Source of the DNA: an uncultured Lentisphaerota bacterium
Lineage (GTDB): Bacteria > Verrucomicrobiota > Lentisphaeria > Oligosphaerales > CAITYL01
Reading direction: 5' to 3'
DNA length: 64,000 nt
Assembly (NCBI GenBank): GCA_903921725.1
Contig: CAIXRA010000006.1
Span: forward strand, 62,001 to 126,000
A program made the translations under genes and the position numbers. This document shows positions 45,961 through 53,664 of the stretch, piece after piece. The notes under the pieces are model-generated. The model ran no database searches. It worked only from the letters and a program-made list of their open reading frames with translations, and was not told the origin of the DNA. How positions within the stretch are numbered: the stretch's first letter is position 1; every line of letters starts with the position of its first letter.

Positions 45961-48546
45961 ATGCCCACCACAGACGACGACAGGAACCGGCCGCCGGCAC
46001 CCGTGAGACGGGTTCTGGTCGTTGACGACGAGGAGTCCATCCGGCGGCTGCTTTCCGGCGTGCTGATTTCCGCCGGCTACACGGTCGCGGCCGCCGCCGA
46101 CGGCAGTTCCGCCTTCCGGCATCTCCTGCTGGAGGAGTCGGACGCCGTGGTCGTGGACTACAACATGCGGCCGATGGACGGGGTGAGCTTCATCGAGGAG
46201 GTGCGCAGGCTGTGGCCGAGGGTCGGCGTCGTTGTCTGCAGCGCCTGCCTGACCCCGTCGGTGGAACACAGGCTGGCCGAACTCGGCGTCCGGCACATCC
46301 TGCCGAAGCCGTTCTCCTCGTCGGCGCTGGTGGAAAGCCTGGAGGCCGAGTTCGCCAGGAATGCCGCCGCCCCGCCGCCGCCGGACCCAGGGATGACGGT
46401 GCAGGAGTTGTGTAGGCGGCTGAAGCGGTTTCGGGGCGCCTGCGATTCCGCCGCCGCCCCCCCCACGATGCGGGAGGCGCTGCGGCGCGTGGTCAACGGC
46501 GTGGCGTCCCTCTTCACCTGTGACGCGGTGGGGATTTTCGAGATGACGGACGAGGAGCAGTTCTTCTGCCTGCTCCCAAACCGCCCGCTTCCCGACGGAC
46601 TGGCGGACGAACTGCGGAAGGCGGCGCTCCGCCGCTATGGCGAGCTGCTCCACGCCTCCGACAACCTGTTCGGCGAAGTTGAAACCGACCTGATGCCGCC
46701 CCTGCACGACGGGGAGCCGGACACGGCGCTTTCGGAAAAGGACGCCGTCCTGCTGCCCCTGATCGTCTCGGATGAGATCCACGGCATCCTCCTGCTGCTG
46801 GCGCCCGCACCGGCCGAGGTGAAAGATCCGCCGTTTTCCGTGCTGTACGATGCGGTCAACCATTTCCTCGGCAACATGCGCGCCATGCGGCGGGTGCAGC
46901 AGCTCTCCGTCCATGACGGGCTCACCGGCCTCATGAACCGCTCCCACTTCGACGAGGAGTATGCGCGGGCGTGGAACATGGCCCGGCGCTACGGCACCCC
47001 CCTCTCCTTTCTGATTCTGGACGTGGACAACTTCAAGCGGATCAACGACGGCCTGGGGCACGGCCTCGGCGACCGCGTGCTGGTGGCCTTGGCAAAGCTG
47101 ATATCTTGGAGGGCGCGCGCCTCCGACATCGTCGCCCGCTACGGCGGCGACGAGTTCATCATGGTGCTTCCCCAGACGGGACTGGACGGGGCCACGGCGC
47201 TGGCGTTCTCCCTCGTCGAGGAAGCCAAGCGCCTCATGGTCAGCCCGCTGTATCCGGACGTGCATCCCGCCGTCTCCATCGGCGTGGCCTCTTGGAACCC
47301 GGCGGACGAACTCGTCTCCGCAGCCGAACTCATGAACCGCGCCGACCAGGCGCTCTACCAGGCCAAGCGGACCGGGCGCGACCGTTTCTACACCTGGCGC
47401 CCCAATCTGATCCTGCCCATCCCCTCGCCGAAGGCCATGCATCTGGCGGCGGACTCCGCCATCTCCGCGTCTTCGCATCCCGCCGCATCGCCGGTTTCCG
47501 GGCATGTTCTGGTGGTGGACGACGATGAAATGGTGGCCCTCACGCTCTGCCAGCTCCTGCGGTCCGGCGGATACACGGTCGCCGTCGCCGGATCGGTTGA
47601 CGCGGCGCTGGCGGAACTGCAGAATTCGCCGGGGGAGATCGATCTCATCGTCACCGACCTGACCATGCCGGTGCTCGACGGGTTTGCCCTCCTCAAGGCC
47701 GTCCGGGAGCTGGACGACACCATCGTCAAGGTCGTGATGTCCGGCGACGTGACGGCCGAGCGCGCCATGGAGGTGATGCGCTACGGCGTCTTCGAGATTA
47801 TGCGCAAACCGTTCTCACGCGAATACCTCCTGGATGTCACCGGGCGCGCGATGGGCTACCGGCGGCTGATCCGCGAAAACATCGAATACCGCAGCCGCCT
47901 TGAAGACCTGATCCGCGCCAAGAGCGGCGAACTGGTGACCACCCTCAACGAACTGCGCTCCGCCATCCAGTTCACCCTCGACGCCATGGTCTCCATGCTC
48001 ACCAAACGCGAACGCGAGACGGGCGAGCATTCGGTGCGGGTCCGCGACCTCACCCGGCTGCTGGCCGGCCGCATGGGCATCCAACCGCCCGAGCTGGACG
48101 ACATCGGCTACGGCGCCTTCCTCCACGACATCGGCAAGATCGGCATCCCCGACACCATCCTCCTCAAGCCGGGCCATTTCACCCCCGAGGAGACGAAGAT
48201 CATGCACACCCACCCGCAGATCGGGCACCAGCTTCTGGAGTACAGCCCCTTCCTGAGGAGCCCCGCCCGCATCGTCCTGGAGCACCACGAACGGTTCGAC
48301 GGTTCCGGTTATCCAAGCGGCCTCAAGGGGGCGGAAATCTGCATCGGCGCCCGCATCTTCGCCGTCGTCGACGCCTACGACGCCATGCGCTCCTACCGCG
48401 TCTACCAGCCTTCCCGCGGGGCAAACGAGGCGCTGGCCGAGATCGTCAATGGCTCCGGCCGGCATTTCGACCCCGAAGTGGTGCGCGCGTTCGTCGCCGC
48501 CCATGCGGAGGTCGAGCGCGAAGGGCTTTGGAACACCGCCGGCTGA
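45961..48546 (+). CDS. REC-GAF-like-GGDEF-REC-HD-GYP c-di-GMP signalling protein
   Basis: About 861 residues. An N-terminal receiver has VVDDEES and phosphoacceptor in VVDYNMRPMDG (near 64). A GAF-like region (150-310) precedes an intact GGDEF domain (RYGGDEF near 392) without an obvious RxxD inhibition site just before it. A second receiver (about 510-630) is followed by an HD-GYP phosphodiesterase with HDIGKIGIPD, HTHPQIG and HHERFDGSGYP. The protein carries both synthesis and degradation modules for c-di-GMP under two receivers. It is third in the operon begun by the DUF4388-SUMF1 gene. The Shine-Dalgarno is weak. Confidence 0.9.
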   Translation: MPTTDDDRNRPPAPVRRVLVVDDEESIRRLLSGVLISAGYTVAAAADGSSAFRHLLLEESDAVVVDYNMRPMDGVSFIEEVRRLWPRVGVVVCSACLTPSVEHRLAELGVRHILPKPFSSSALVESLEAEFARNAAAPPPPDPGMTVQELCRRLKRFRGACDSAAAPPTMREALRRVVNGVASLFTCDAVGIFEMTDEEQFFCLLPNRPLPDGLADELRKAALRRYGELLHASDNLFGEVETDLMPPLHDGEPDTALSEKDAVLLPLIVSDEIHGILLLLAPAPAEVKDPPFSVLYDAVNHFLGNMRAMRRVQQLSVHDGLTGLMNRSHFDEEYARAWNMARRYGTPLSFLILDVDNFKRINDGLGHGLGDRVLVALAKLISWRARASDIVARYGGDEFIMVLPQTGLDGATALAFSLVEEAKRLMVSPLYPDVHPAVSIGVASWNPADELVSAAELMNRADQALYQAKRTGRDRFYTWRPNLILPIPSPKAMHLAADSAISASSHPAASPVSGHVLVVDDDEMVALTLCQLLRSGGYTVAVAGSVDAALAELQNSPGEIDLIVTDLTMPVLDGFALLKAVRELDDTIVKVVMSGDVTAERAMEVMRYGVFEIMRKPFSREYLLDVTGRAMGYRRLIRENIEYRSRLEDLIRAKSGELVTTLNELRSAIQFTLDAMVSMLTKRERETGEHSVRVRDLTRLLAGRMGIQPPELDDIGYGAFLHDIGKIGIPDTILLKPGHFTPEETKIMHTHPQIGHQLLEYSPFLRSPARIVLEHHERFDGSGYPSGLKGAEICIGARIFAVVDAYDAMRSYRVYQPSRGANEALAEIVNGSGRHFDPEVVRAFVAAHAEVEREGLWNTAG

Positions 48547-48660
48547 GCCGGCCGGGCCCGGCGGCCGCCGTCCCGCCTGAACCGCCTGAATGACGCGGGG
48601 CTGCGGATTTTGAAACCGAACGGCCAGCCTCCGCGTCCAAAATCCAGAAAACCAAGAAGC

Positions 48661-48976
48661 GGGGTGGTCGGTTAGCTCCGCTTACCGCGGCAGAACCTGA
48701 ATCAAGACATTTTTAACAGAAGTTCGCAAAGACGCAAAGAGAAAAAGAAGAGCCTGCACGTTTGGAGTGCGGCAATAAGTGCATCCGTTTGCCGCTTTTC
48801 AACTAAGGCGGAGCCGCTATAACAAAAACACCATAACACCAGCGCTCCGCGCTCATGAAAAAGCGGCAAACGGATGCACTTATTGCCGCACTCCAAAGCG
48901 TCGCCACGCAAAATCATGCACAACTTTCGAAAGTTTTCACCCGTAAGGTACTGAGGAGGAGCTAAGCTACCACCCC
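48661..48976. repeat. Nested inverted-repeat element with outer 19-bp arms
   Basis: Outer arms GGGGTGGTCGGTTAGCTCC (48661-48679) and its inverted counterpart (48958-48976) match at 17 of 19 positions. Inside are a GCAAAGACGCAAAGAG word run and the perfect hairpin element at 48761-48897. The whole fills most of the 482-base gap between the HD-GYP and PflX-like genes, which contains no gene. Confidence 0.75.
48761..48897. repeat. Perfect 39-bp inverted repeat (MITE/REP-like hairpin)
   Basis: Arms at 48761-48799 (starting TTTGGAGTGCGGCAATAAG) and 48859-48897 are perfectly complementary over 39 bases. The 59-base centre contains further small inverted pieces (GGCGGAGCCGC, AGCGCTCCGCGCT). The end sequence TTTGGAGTGCGGC is, from memory, typical of short mobile or REP-like elements in planctomycete and verrucomicrobial genomes. 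It has no coding capacity. Confidence 0.9.
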
Positions 48977-49028
48977 GTAACCAAGCGTAAAACGGGACTG
49001 CCGTCAGCCCGCACAAGACACCGCACCG

Positions 49029-49967
49029 ATGAACCTCGATCTTTCAGCCTATCGTGAATGCCGGCTCTGCCCGCGCAACTGCGGCGTGGACCGCACCGCC
49101 GGACGGAAGGGCGTCTGCGGCGAAACGGCCGTCTGCCGCATCGCACACGCCGGACCGCATTTCGGCGAGGAACCGTCCTTCAGCGGAACGCGCGGCTCCG
49201 GGACGATCTTCTTCAGCGGCTGTTCCTCCCACTGCTTCTTCTGCCAGAACCGGCAGATTTCCGGCGAAAATAGCGGACGCGAGTATCCGCCGGACGAACT
49301 TCCGGCACTGGCGGAGGAGGTGCTCGCCCAAGCTGTCCACAACCTCAACTTCGTCACCCCCGACCATTTCTGGCCGCACGCCGCCGCGCTCTGCCGCGAA
49401 CTCCGCCTCCGCGGCGTGGAAGTCCCGTTCCTCTATAATTGCTCCGGGTACCAGCTCCCGGCGCTGATTCCCGCGGTGGCGGAGCTGATGGACATTTTCC
49501 TGCCCGATTTCAAGTTCGCCGATGCGGAGCTCGCACGCCGCTGCATGGGCGCGGCCGACTACCCGGACATTGCCTTCGCGGCGCTGAAACGCATGGTGAC
49601 GGAAAAGGGGTTCCTTTATCCGTGGGATCCGTCGGGGCGGCGCACCGCCGCGCGCGGGGTGCTCGTGCGGCACCTGGTGCTTCCGGGGCAGGTGGAGAAC
49701 AGCCTGGCCGTGCTGGACCGGCTGCACCGCGAGTTCGGATCCGACCTGCCGCTCTCCGTCATGAGCCAGTACCGGCCGATGCCGGCCTGCGAGGGGCGCG
49801 GCGAGTTCGCGCGGGGGGTGACGCGGGAGGAGTACGAGCGCGTCTGCGACAGGGTCGGCGAGCTCGGCTTCTGGCGCGTGTACATGCAGGAGCTGACGCC
49901 GGAAACCGCCTTCCTTCCGGACTTCCGCCGGCCGGAACCGTTCGCCGGAAACCGGAAACCCGCCTGA
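49029..49967 (+). CDS. pflX: Radical SAM protein, PflX-like (COG1313 type)
   Basis: This 312-residue protein has an N-terminal Cys-rich region (CRLCPRNCGVDR) typical of the pyruvate-formate-lyase-activase-like group. The radical SAM cluster motif is Cys-X3-Cys-X2-Cys in GCSSHCFFCQN. LYNCSGYQ and the DIFLPDFKFAD segment follow. It probably installs a glycyl radical or modifies a protein substrate; no glycyl radical enzyme is adjacent. It is a single plus-strand gene, convergent with the sensor gene. Confidence 0.85.
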   Translation: MNLDLSAYRECRLCPRNCGVDRTAGRKGVCGETAVCRIAHAGPHFGEEPSFSGTRGSGTIFFSGCSSHCFFCQNRQISGENSGREYPPDELPALAEEVLAQAVHNLNFVTPDHFWPHAAALCRELRLRGVEVPFLYNCSGYQLPALIPAVAELMDIFLPDFKFADAELARRCMGAADYPDIAFAALKRMVTEKGFLYPWDPSGRRTAARGVLVRHLVLPGQVENSLAVLDRLHREFGSDLPLSVMSQYRPMPACEGRGEFARGVTREEYERVCDRVGELGFWRVYMQELTPETAFLPDFRRPEPFAGNRKPA

Positions 49968-50016
49968 CCCCGGCCGTGCGCGCCTGCGGCCGGCCGCCGC
50001 GGAGCGGCCAAGCGGT

Positions 50017-51798
50017 TCAGGCGGGCGGCTCTTCGGCAGGCTCCGCGAAATGCGACTTCTGGCAGTCGGGGCAGATGCCATGGGTGAACTGCAGCTCGGA
50101 GTGGCGGGACAGATAGGTTTCGACCTGGTTCCAGTACCCTTCGTCGTTCCTGACCTTCTTGCACCAGGCGCAGATGGGCAGGAGTCCCGAGAGCTTTTTG
50201 ATGTTGGCCAGCGCGTTCCGCAGCTCGCCGTTCGCCCGCTGCAGATCGTTCATCAGCTTCATCTGCTCGGCCTCGGCCATCCGGCTCCGGGTGATGTCGA
50301 TGCCCAGCACGGCGACGCCCTCAATCGCGCCGGAGGGGCTACGGATGGGGGTGACATGGTTGCTGAAGACCAGCCCGGCGCGCGTATCCTCGAACCGCAC
50401 GGGTTCCCCAGTTTCCATCGCCTGCCGGAAATGTGCGGTCCGACTGGCGGCCAGATCGGGCGTCAGAAGATCGAACATCGTGATGCCGGACATTTCGGTG
50501 GATTTTCGGCCCAAACGCCGGCCGGCAACCTGGTTGACGGCGATGATCCGGCATTCCGCATCCAGGAGAAGCGCCGCTTCGGGGATCGCGTCCATCAGGG
50601 TTCGCATGGTATTTTCGCTGTCCCGCAGCGCCTGCGTCCGTTTTTGAATCTGCTCTTCAAGATCCCGGTTGTGGTACTGCAGGGCTTCCGCCATGCCGTC
50701 AAAGGTTCCGGCAAGACTACGGAACTCCTTGGCGCCGCCCTTCATCCTGATGCGGGTTCCGAATTCCCCCTGCGCCAGCCGCCGCGCCGCCGCGGCCACC
50801 TGCCGCAAATGCCGCAGCACGGCGAGCTCGCTGAACATGGAGGCCAGCAGCATGGCGGTCAGCGAGCACAGGCTAAGCAGCAGCAGGCTGTCGACAAAAC
50901 GGGCGTTGCATGCGGCGAGAATGGCGGCCTCGGAGACGCCGATGCCGACGAACAGGCCACCGTCGCTGTTGGGAACCTGCAGGAATCGGTAGAGCCGCAC
51001 CACGCCATCCACCCCGGCCTCCCGCACGAAACCGCCATCCCTCCGCGATTTGTCCTGAAAGGCATCCCATACCTGTGATTTTTTGCCGACCCATTTTCCC
51101 GGCTCCGGATTCCGGGCCAGATGCACGCCAGTGCGGTCGGTGATGAGAACGACACTGTCGTCGGGCAGCGCGGCGCGGGAGATGCACTTCTGCAGCGCCT
51201 CTAGATTGAGCGAGGCGTAGAGGGCCGCCCGCGGCCGGTCGGCCGGCTGGCCGGGGATCGGCACCACAAAGTAGACGCAGCGCTGCTGGGAGACGCTCCC
51301 AAACACCAGGTCGCCGACTGCGAATTCCCGCGGTGCCTGCAGCCGCTGGTACCAGGCCGATGTGGCGATCACGGTAGTGTTTTCCGGCAGGGGGATGGCG
51401 CTGGCGACGACGCGGCCGTCTTCGGCAACGATGCCGATGTTCGTGTAGTGCGTGGTGTATTTCTGGAGGATGGCAAGGCGGGCGGATGTCGATTTCGTGT
51501 CCAGGGACGGCATGGAGACGGAGTGGGAGAGGGAGACCAGCAGATCCCGCGTGCCTTCCACCACCTGGGAAGCACCGCCCACAACCAGCTCCGCGGCGCG
51601 CATGGCGTCCTCCTTGGCCGTGCGAATCCTATCGTCCCGTTCATGGGCCGACTGGTAGATCAGCAGACCGAACACGGGTAGAATCGAAAGGAGAATCAGC
51701 AGCATCAGCCGCACGCGAAGGCTGGTGGTCCTGCGCGTGGGGAAGCCGGGAGACGGCATGCCGATGGTTTCCATCGGCGATTTCAGATCGCTTTTCAT
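50017..51798 (-). CDS. Cache-HAMP-PAS membrane receptor ending in a Cys-X2-Cys domain, no kinase
   Basis: The 593-residue protein has a transmembrane helix (about 29-49), a periplasmic double-Cache-like sensor (about 55-280), a second helix (near 300-320) and HAMP. A coiled coil leads to a PAS domain (about 395-520) and another helix. The C-terminal domain has LLPICAWCKKVRNDEGYW and THGICPDCQ, probably one zinc site. Histidine kinase, GGDEF and MCP domains are absent. The downstream partner must therefore be another protein. The start follows GAGGGAAC. The small zinc-ribbon gene upstream on the same strand may be cotranscribed. Confidence 0.85.
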   Translation of the reverse strand: MKSDLKSPMETIGMPSPGFPTRRTTSLRVRLMLLILLSILPVFGLLIYQSAHERDDRIRTAKEDAMRAAELVVGGASQVVEGTRDLLVSLSHSVSMPSLDTKSTSARLAILQKYTTHYTNIGIVAEDGRVVASAIPLPENTTVIATSAWYQRLQAPREFAVGDLVFGSVSQQRCVYFVVPIPGQPADRPRAALYASLNLEALQKCISRAALPDDSVVLITDRTGVHLARNPEPGKWVGKKSQVWDAFQDKSRRDGGFVREAGVDGVVRLYRFLQVPNSDGGLFVGIGVSEAAILAACNARFVDSLLLLSLCSLTAMLLASMFSELAVLRHLRQVAAAARRLAQGEFGTRIRMKGGAKEFRSLAGTFDGMAEALQYHNRDLEEQIQKRTQALRDSENTMRTLMDAIPEAALLLDAECRIIAVNQVAGRRLGRKSTEMSGITMFDLLTPDLAASRTAHFRQAMETGEPVRFEDTRAGLVFSNHVTPIRSPSGAIEGVAVLGIDITRSRMAEAEQMKLMNDLQRANGELRNALANIKKLSGLLPICAWCKKVRNDEGYWNQVETYLSRHSELQFTHGICPDCQKSHFAEPAEEPPA

Positions 51799-51843
51799 CC
51801 GGTTCCCTCGCTCGCTGCGGCGGACGATGGCGCGAGGAGCCTG

Positions 51844-52077
51844 TTACGGCGCGAGGCGCGGGTCGTCGGCCTGTGGCTGAGGACGCTGCTGGACGGCCCA
51901 CTGCGCGACCACCGGGGAGAGCAGAAAATCCTCGATTTCCGCGTCCGGCTCGAAAAGGTGGTCGCAGTAGGGGCAATGGCCGAACCCCTCTATATCCTCC
52001 CGCACAAGGACTTCCATGCATTGCGGGCAGACCAAGTGGCTGGGCGAGATCGTGAGTTTTGCCTGGGTTTTGTGCAT
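51844..52077 (-). CDS. Small zinc-ribbon protein
   Basis: The 77-residue cytoplasmic protein has two Cys pairs, CPQC and CPYC, separated by 17 residues (VCPQCMEVLVRED and FGHCPYCDHLF). It ends in a Pro/Gln-rich tail. The function is unknown. The start is uncertain: MHKTQAKL lacks a strong Shine-Dalgarno, and in-frame sequence further upstream looks non-coding. It lies 45 bases before the receptor gene in the same orientation. Confidence 0.6.
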   Translation of the reverse strand: MHKTQAKLTISPSHLVCPQCMEVLVREDIEGFGHCPYCDHLFEPDAEIEDFLLSPVVAQWAVQQRPQPQADDPRLAP

Positions 52078-52257
52078 ATGTGTACTACGGCGAGGCTTCC
52101 CGCCTGGCGCGCCGCGGGCCGGGTTGCGTGTTCTGCGGCCGTCCGTCGTGGCGGCCCGCTTCACAAACAGAGGTTCATGCTGTAAATTGCAACCGGAAAC
52201 GGATTATACAAGCGGGGCCGCGCAAGCCGTGCGGTGTCCACGGGGAAGAAGGACTGC

Positions 52258-53421
52258 ATGATTCGCTGCGCGGTTGATGCAAGGGAATTCACACAGGCGA
52301 ACCGGCTGACCGGCGTCGGGCGTTTCCTCACGAACATCGTCGCCCCCCTGGGAACGCGGCCGGACGAGTTCGAGTTCATCCTCTTCGCCCGTTCGCTGGA
52401 GGCGGTTCCGGACCGGCTCAAGGGGCTGCCGGGCGTCCGCCTGGAGGTGCTGCCCGCGGCACGGAACCCCGCCTTCCGCGAACAGGTCATCCTGCCCCGC
52501 CAGGTGCGCGAGGCGGCGGCCGACTGCTTCTTCAGCCCGTGGCACAAGGGGCCGATGATGCCCGGCGTGCCGCTCGTCATCACGGTCCATGACATCGCGT
52601 TCCTGCGCATGCCGGAGCTGGTCCCCTGGCAACGATTCATCGCCCGTTGGCGGCTCCGGAACATGATCCGCCGCAGCCGGAAGGTCATCACAGTCTCCAA
52701 GTTCACGGAACGCGACCTGGTGGACATGTTCCCGCAGGCGGCCGAAAAGACGACCGTGATGTATTCGGACATCGGCGCCGACTGGCACCGCATGCTGACC
52801 ACGCGCGACACGGGGCTGCCGCCGACCGTCTCGCCCATGCCGTACGGCAAATTCTTCCTCTACGTCGGCGCCTTCAAGCCGCACAAGAACGTCGACCTGC
52901 TCATCAAGGGGTTTGCGACGGGCGTGACGGAGGGCAACATCCCGCGCCACAACCTGGTGCTGGTCGGCGGCGACGACGAGAACCTCGGCCGCATCAAACG
53001 CCTCATCGAGCGCCTGGGGATGGAATCGCGGGTGCAGATTCTGCGCGACATGGACGACCATTCCCTGAGCCGTTTCTACCGCGCCGCGGACTGGTTCGTC
53101 ACCGCCTCTCAATACGAGGGATACGGCTATCCGCCCGTGGAGGCGATGATTGCGGGGTGCCCCGTGATCTGCCATCCGGCGACCAGCCTGCTGGAGGTGG
53201 TCGGCAGCGCCGCCTTCCCGATACCGGTGCTCTCGGAGCAGGAGATCGCCGCCACGCTGGTGCGGGCCGTGCGCCTGAACCCCGCCCAGCGCGCGGACTA
53301 CATCGCCGCCGGTTCGCGCCAGTGCCGGCTCTTCTCGCCGGGCCAGACGGCGGAGGCGTTCGCCCGCCTGATCCGCAGCCTGGTCGAACCCGCACCCGAC
53401 TTTTCCGTCGGCCGGGGGTGA
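52258..53421 (+). CDS. Glycosyltransferase family 4 (GT-B)
   Basis: The 387-residue retaining glycosyltransferase has an N-terminal acceptor domain (NRLTGVGRFLTNI) and a C-terminal nucleotide-sugar domain. The latter contains FFLYVGAFKPHKNVDLLI, LVLVGGDDENL and the donor-site motif SQYEGYGYPPVEAM with its E-X7-E-type pair. GAAGGA precedes the ATG. It is followed at 53665 by a glycogen debranching enzyme, but a repeat-bearing gap separates them and a direct functional link is not proven. The substrate is unknown. Confidence 0.88.
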   Translation: MIRCAVDAREFTQANRLTGVGRFLTNIVAPLGTRPDEFEFILFARSLEAVPDRLKGLPGVRLEVLPAARNPAFREQVILPRQVREAAADCFFSPWHKGPMMPGVPLVITVHDIAFLRMPELVPWQRFIARWRLRNMIRRSRKVITVSKFTERDLVDMFPQAAEKTTVMYSDIGADWHRMLTTRDTGLPPTVSPMPYGKFFLYVGAFKPHKNVDLLIKGFATGVTEGNIPRHNLVLVGGDDENLGRIKRLIERLGMESRVQILRDMDDHSLSRFYRAADWFVTASQYEGYGYPPVEAMIAGCPVICHPATSLLEVVGSAAFPIPVLSEQEIAATLVRAVRLNPAQRADYIAAGSRQCRLFSPGQTAEAFARLIRSLVEPAPDFSVGRG

Positions 53422-53611
53422 GGCGGCCGGCCACCGGTTTTCGATGCAGCGTGCGGAACTTCGGCGTGCGGGTTCAGCCTTCATGAAACATGCGGTTCAA
53501 ACCTTCCCCGCGTCTGTGGGAAATTGCCCGCCCGCCACCGGGATCGGCCGGTTGTTTTTGCACTGCGGCCGGTTACGGTACCGTTCCACATTCCCCGTTT
53601 TTCCCGTTCCC

Positions 53612-53646
53612 TTCTGCCTTCTGCGCTCTGCATTCTTCGTTCTGCT
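53612..53646. repeat. 7-bp tandem words (TTCTGCC) before the debranching enzyme
   Basis: Five 7-bp units (TTCTGCC, TTCTGCG, CTCTGCA, TTCTTCG, TTCTGCT) end seven bases before the AAGGA ribosome binding site of the next gene. A possible relative within the solute-binding protein gene lies at 30419-30458. Confidence 0.8.
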
Positions 53647-53664
53647 TTCCCCAAGGATTCCCCT

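Noticed and set aside
48702..49016. 104-residue minus-strand frame upstream of pflX
   Set aside because: It is spelled by the nested inverted repeats and has no independent coding features.
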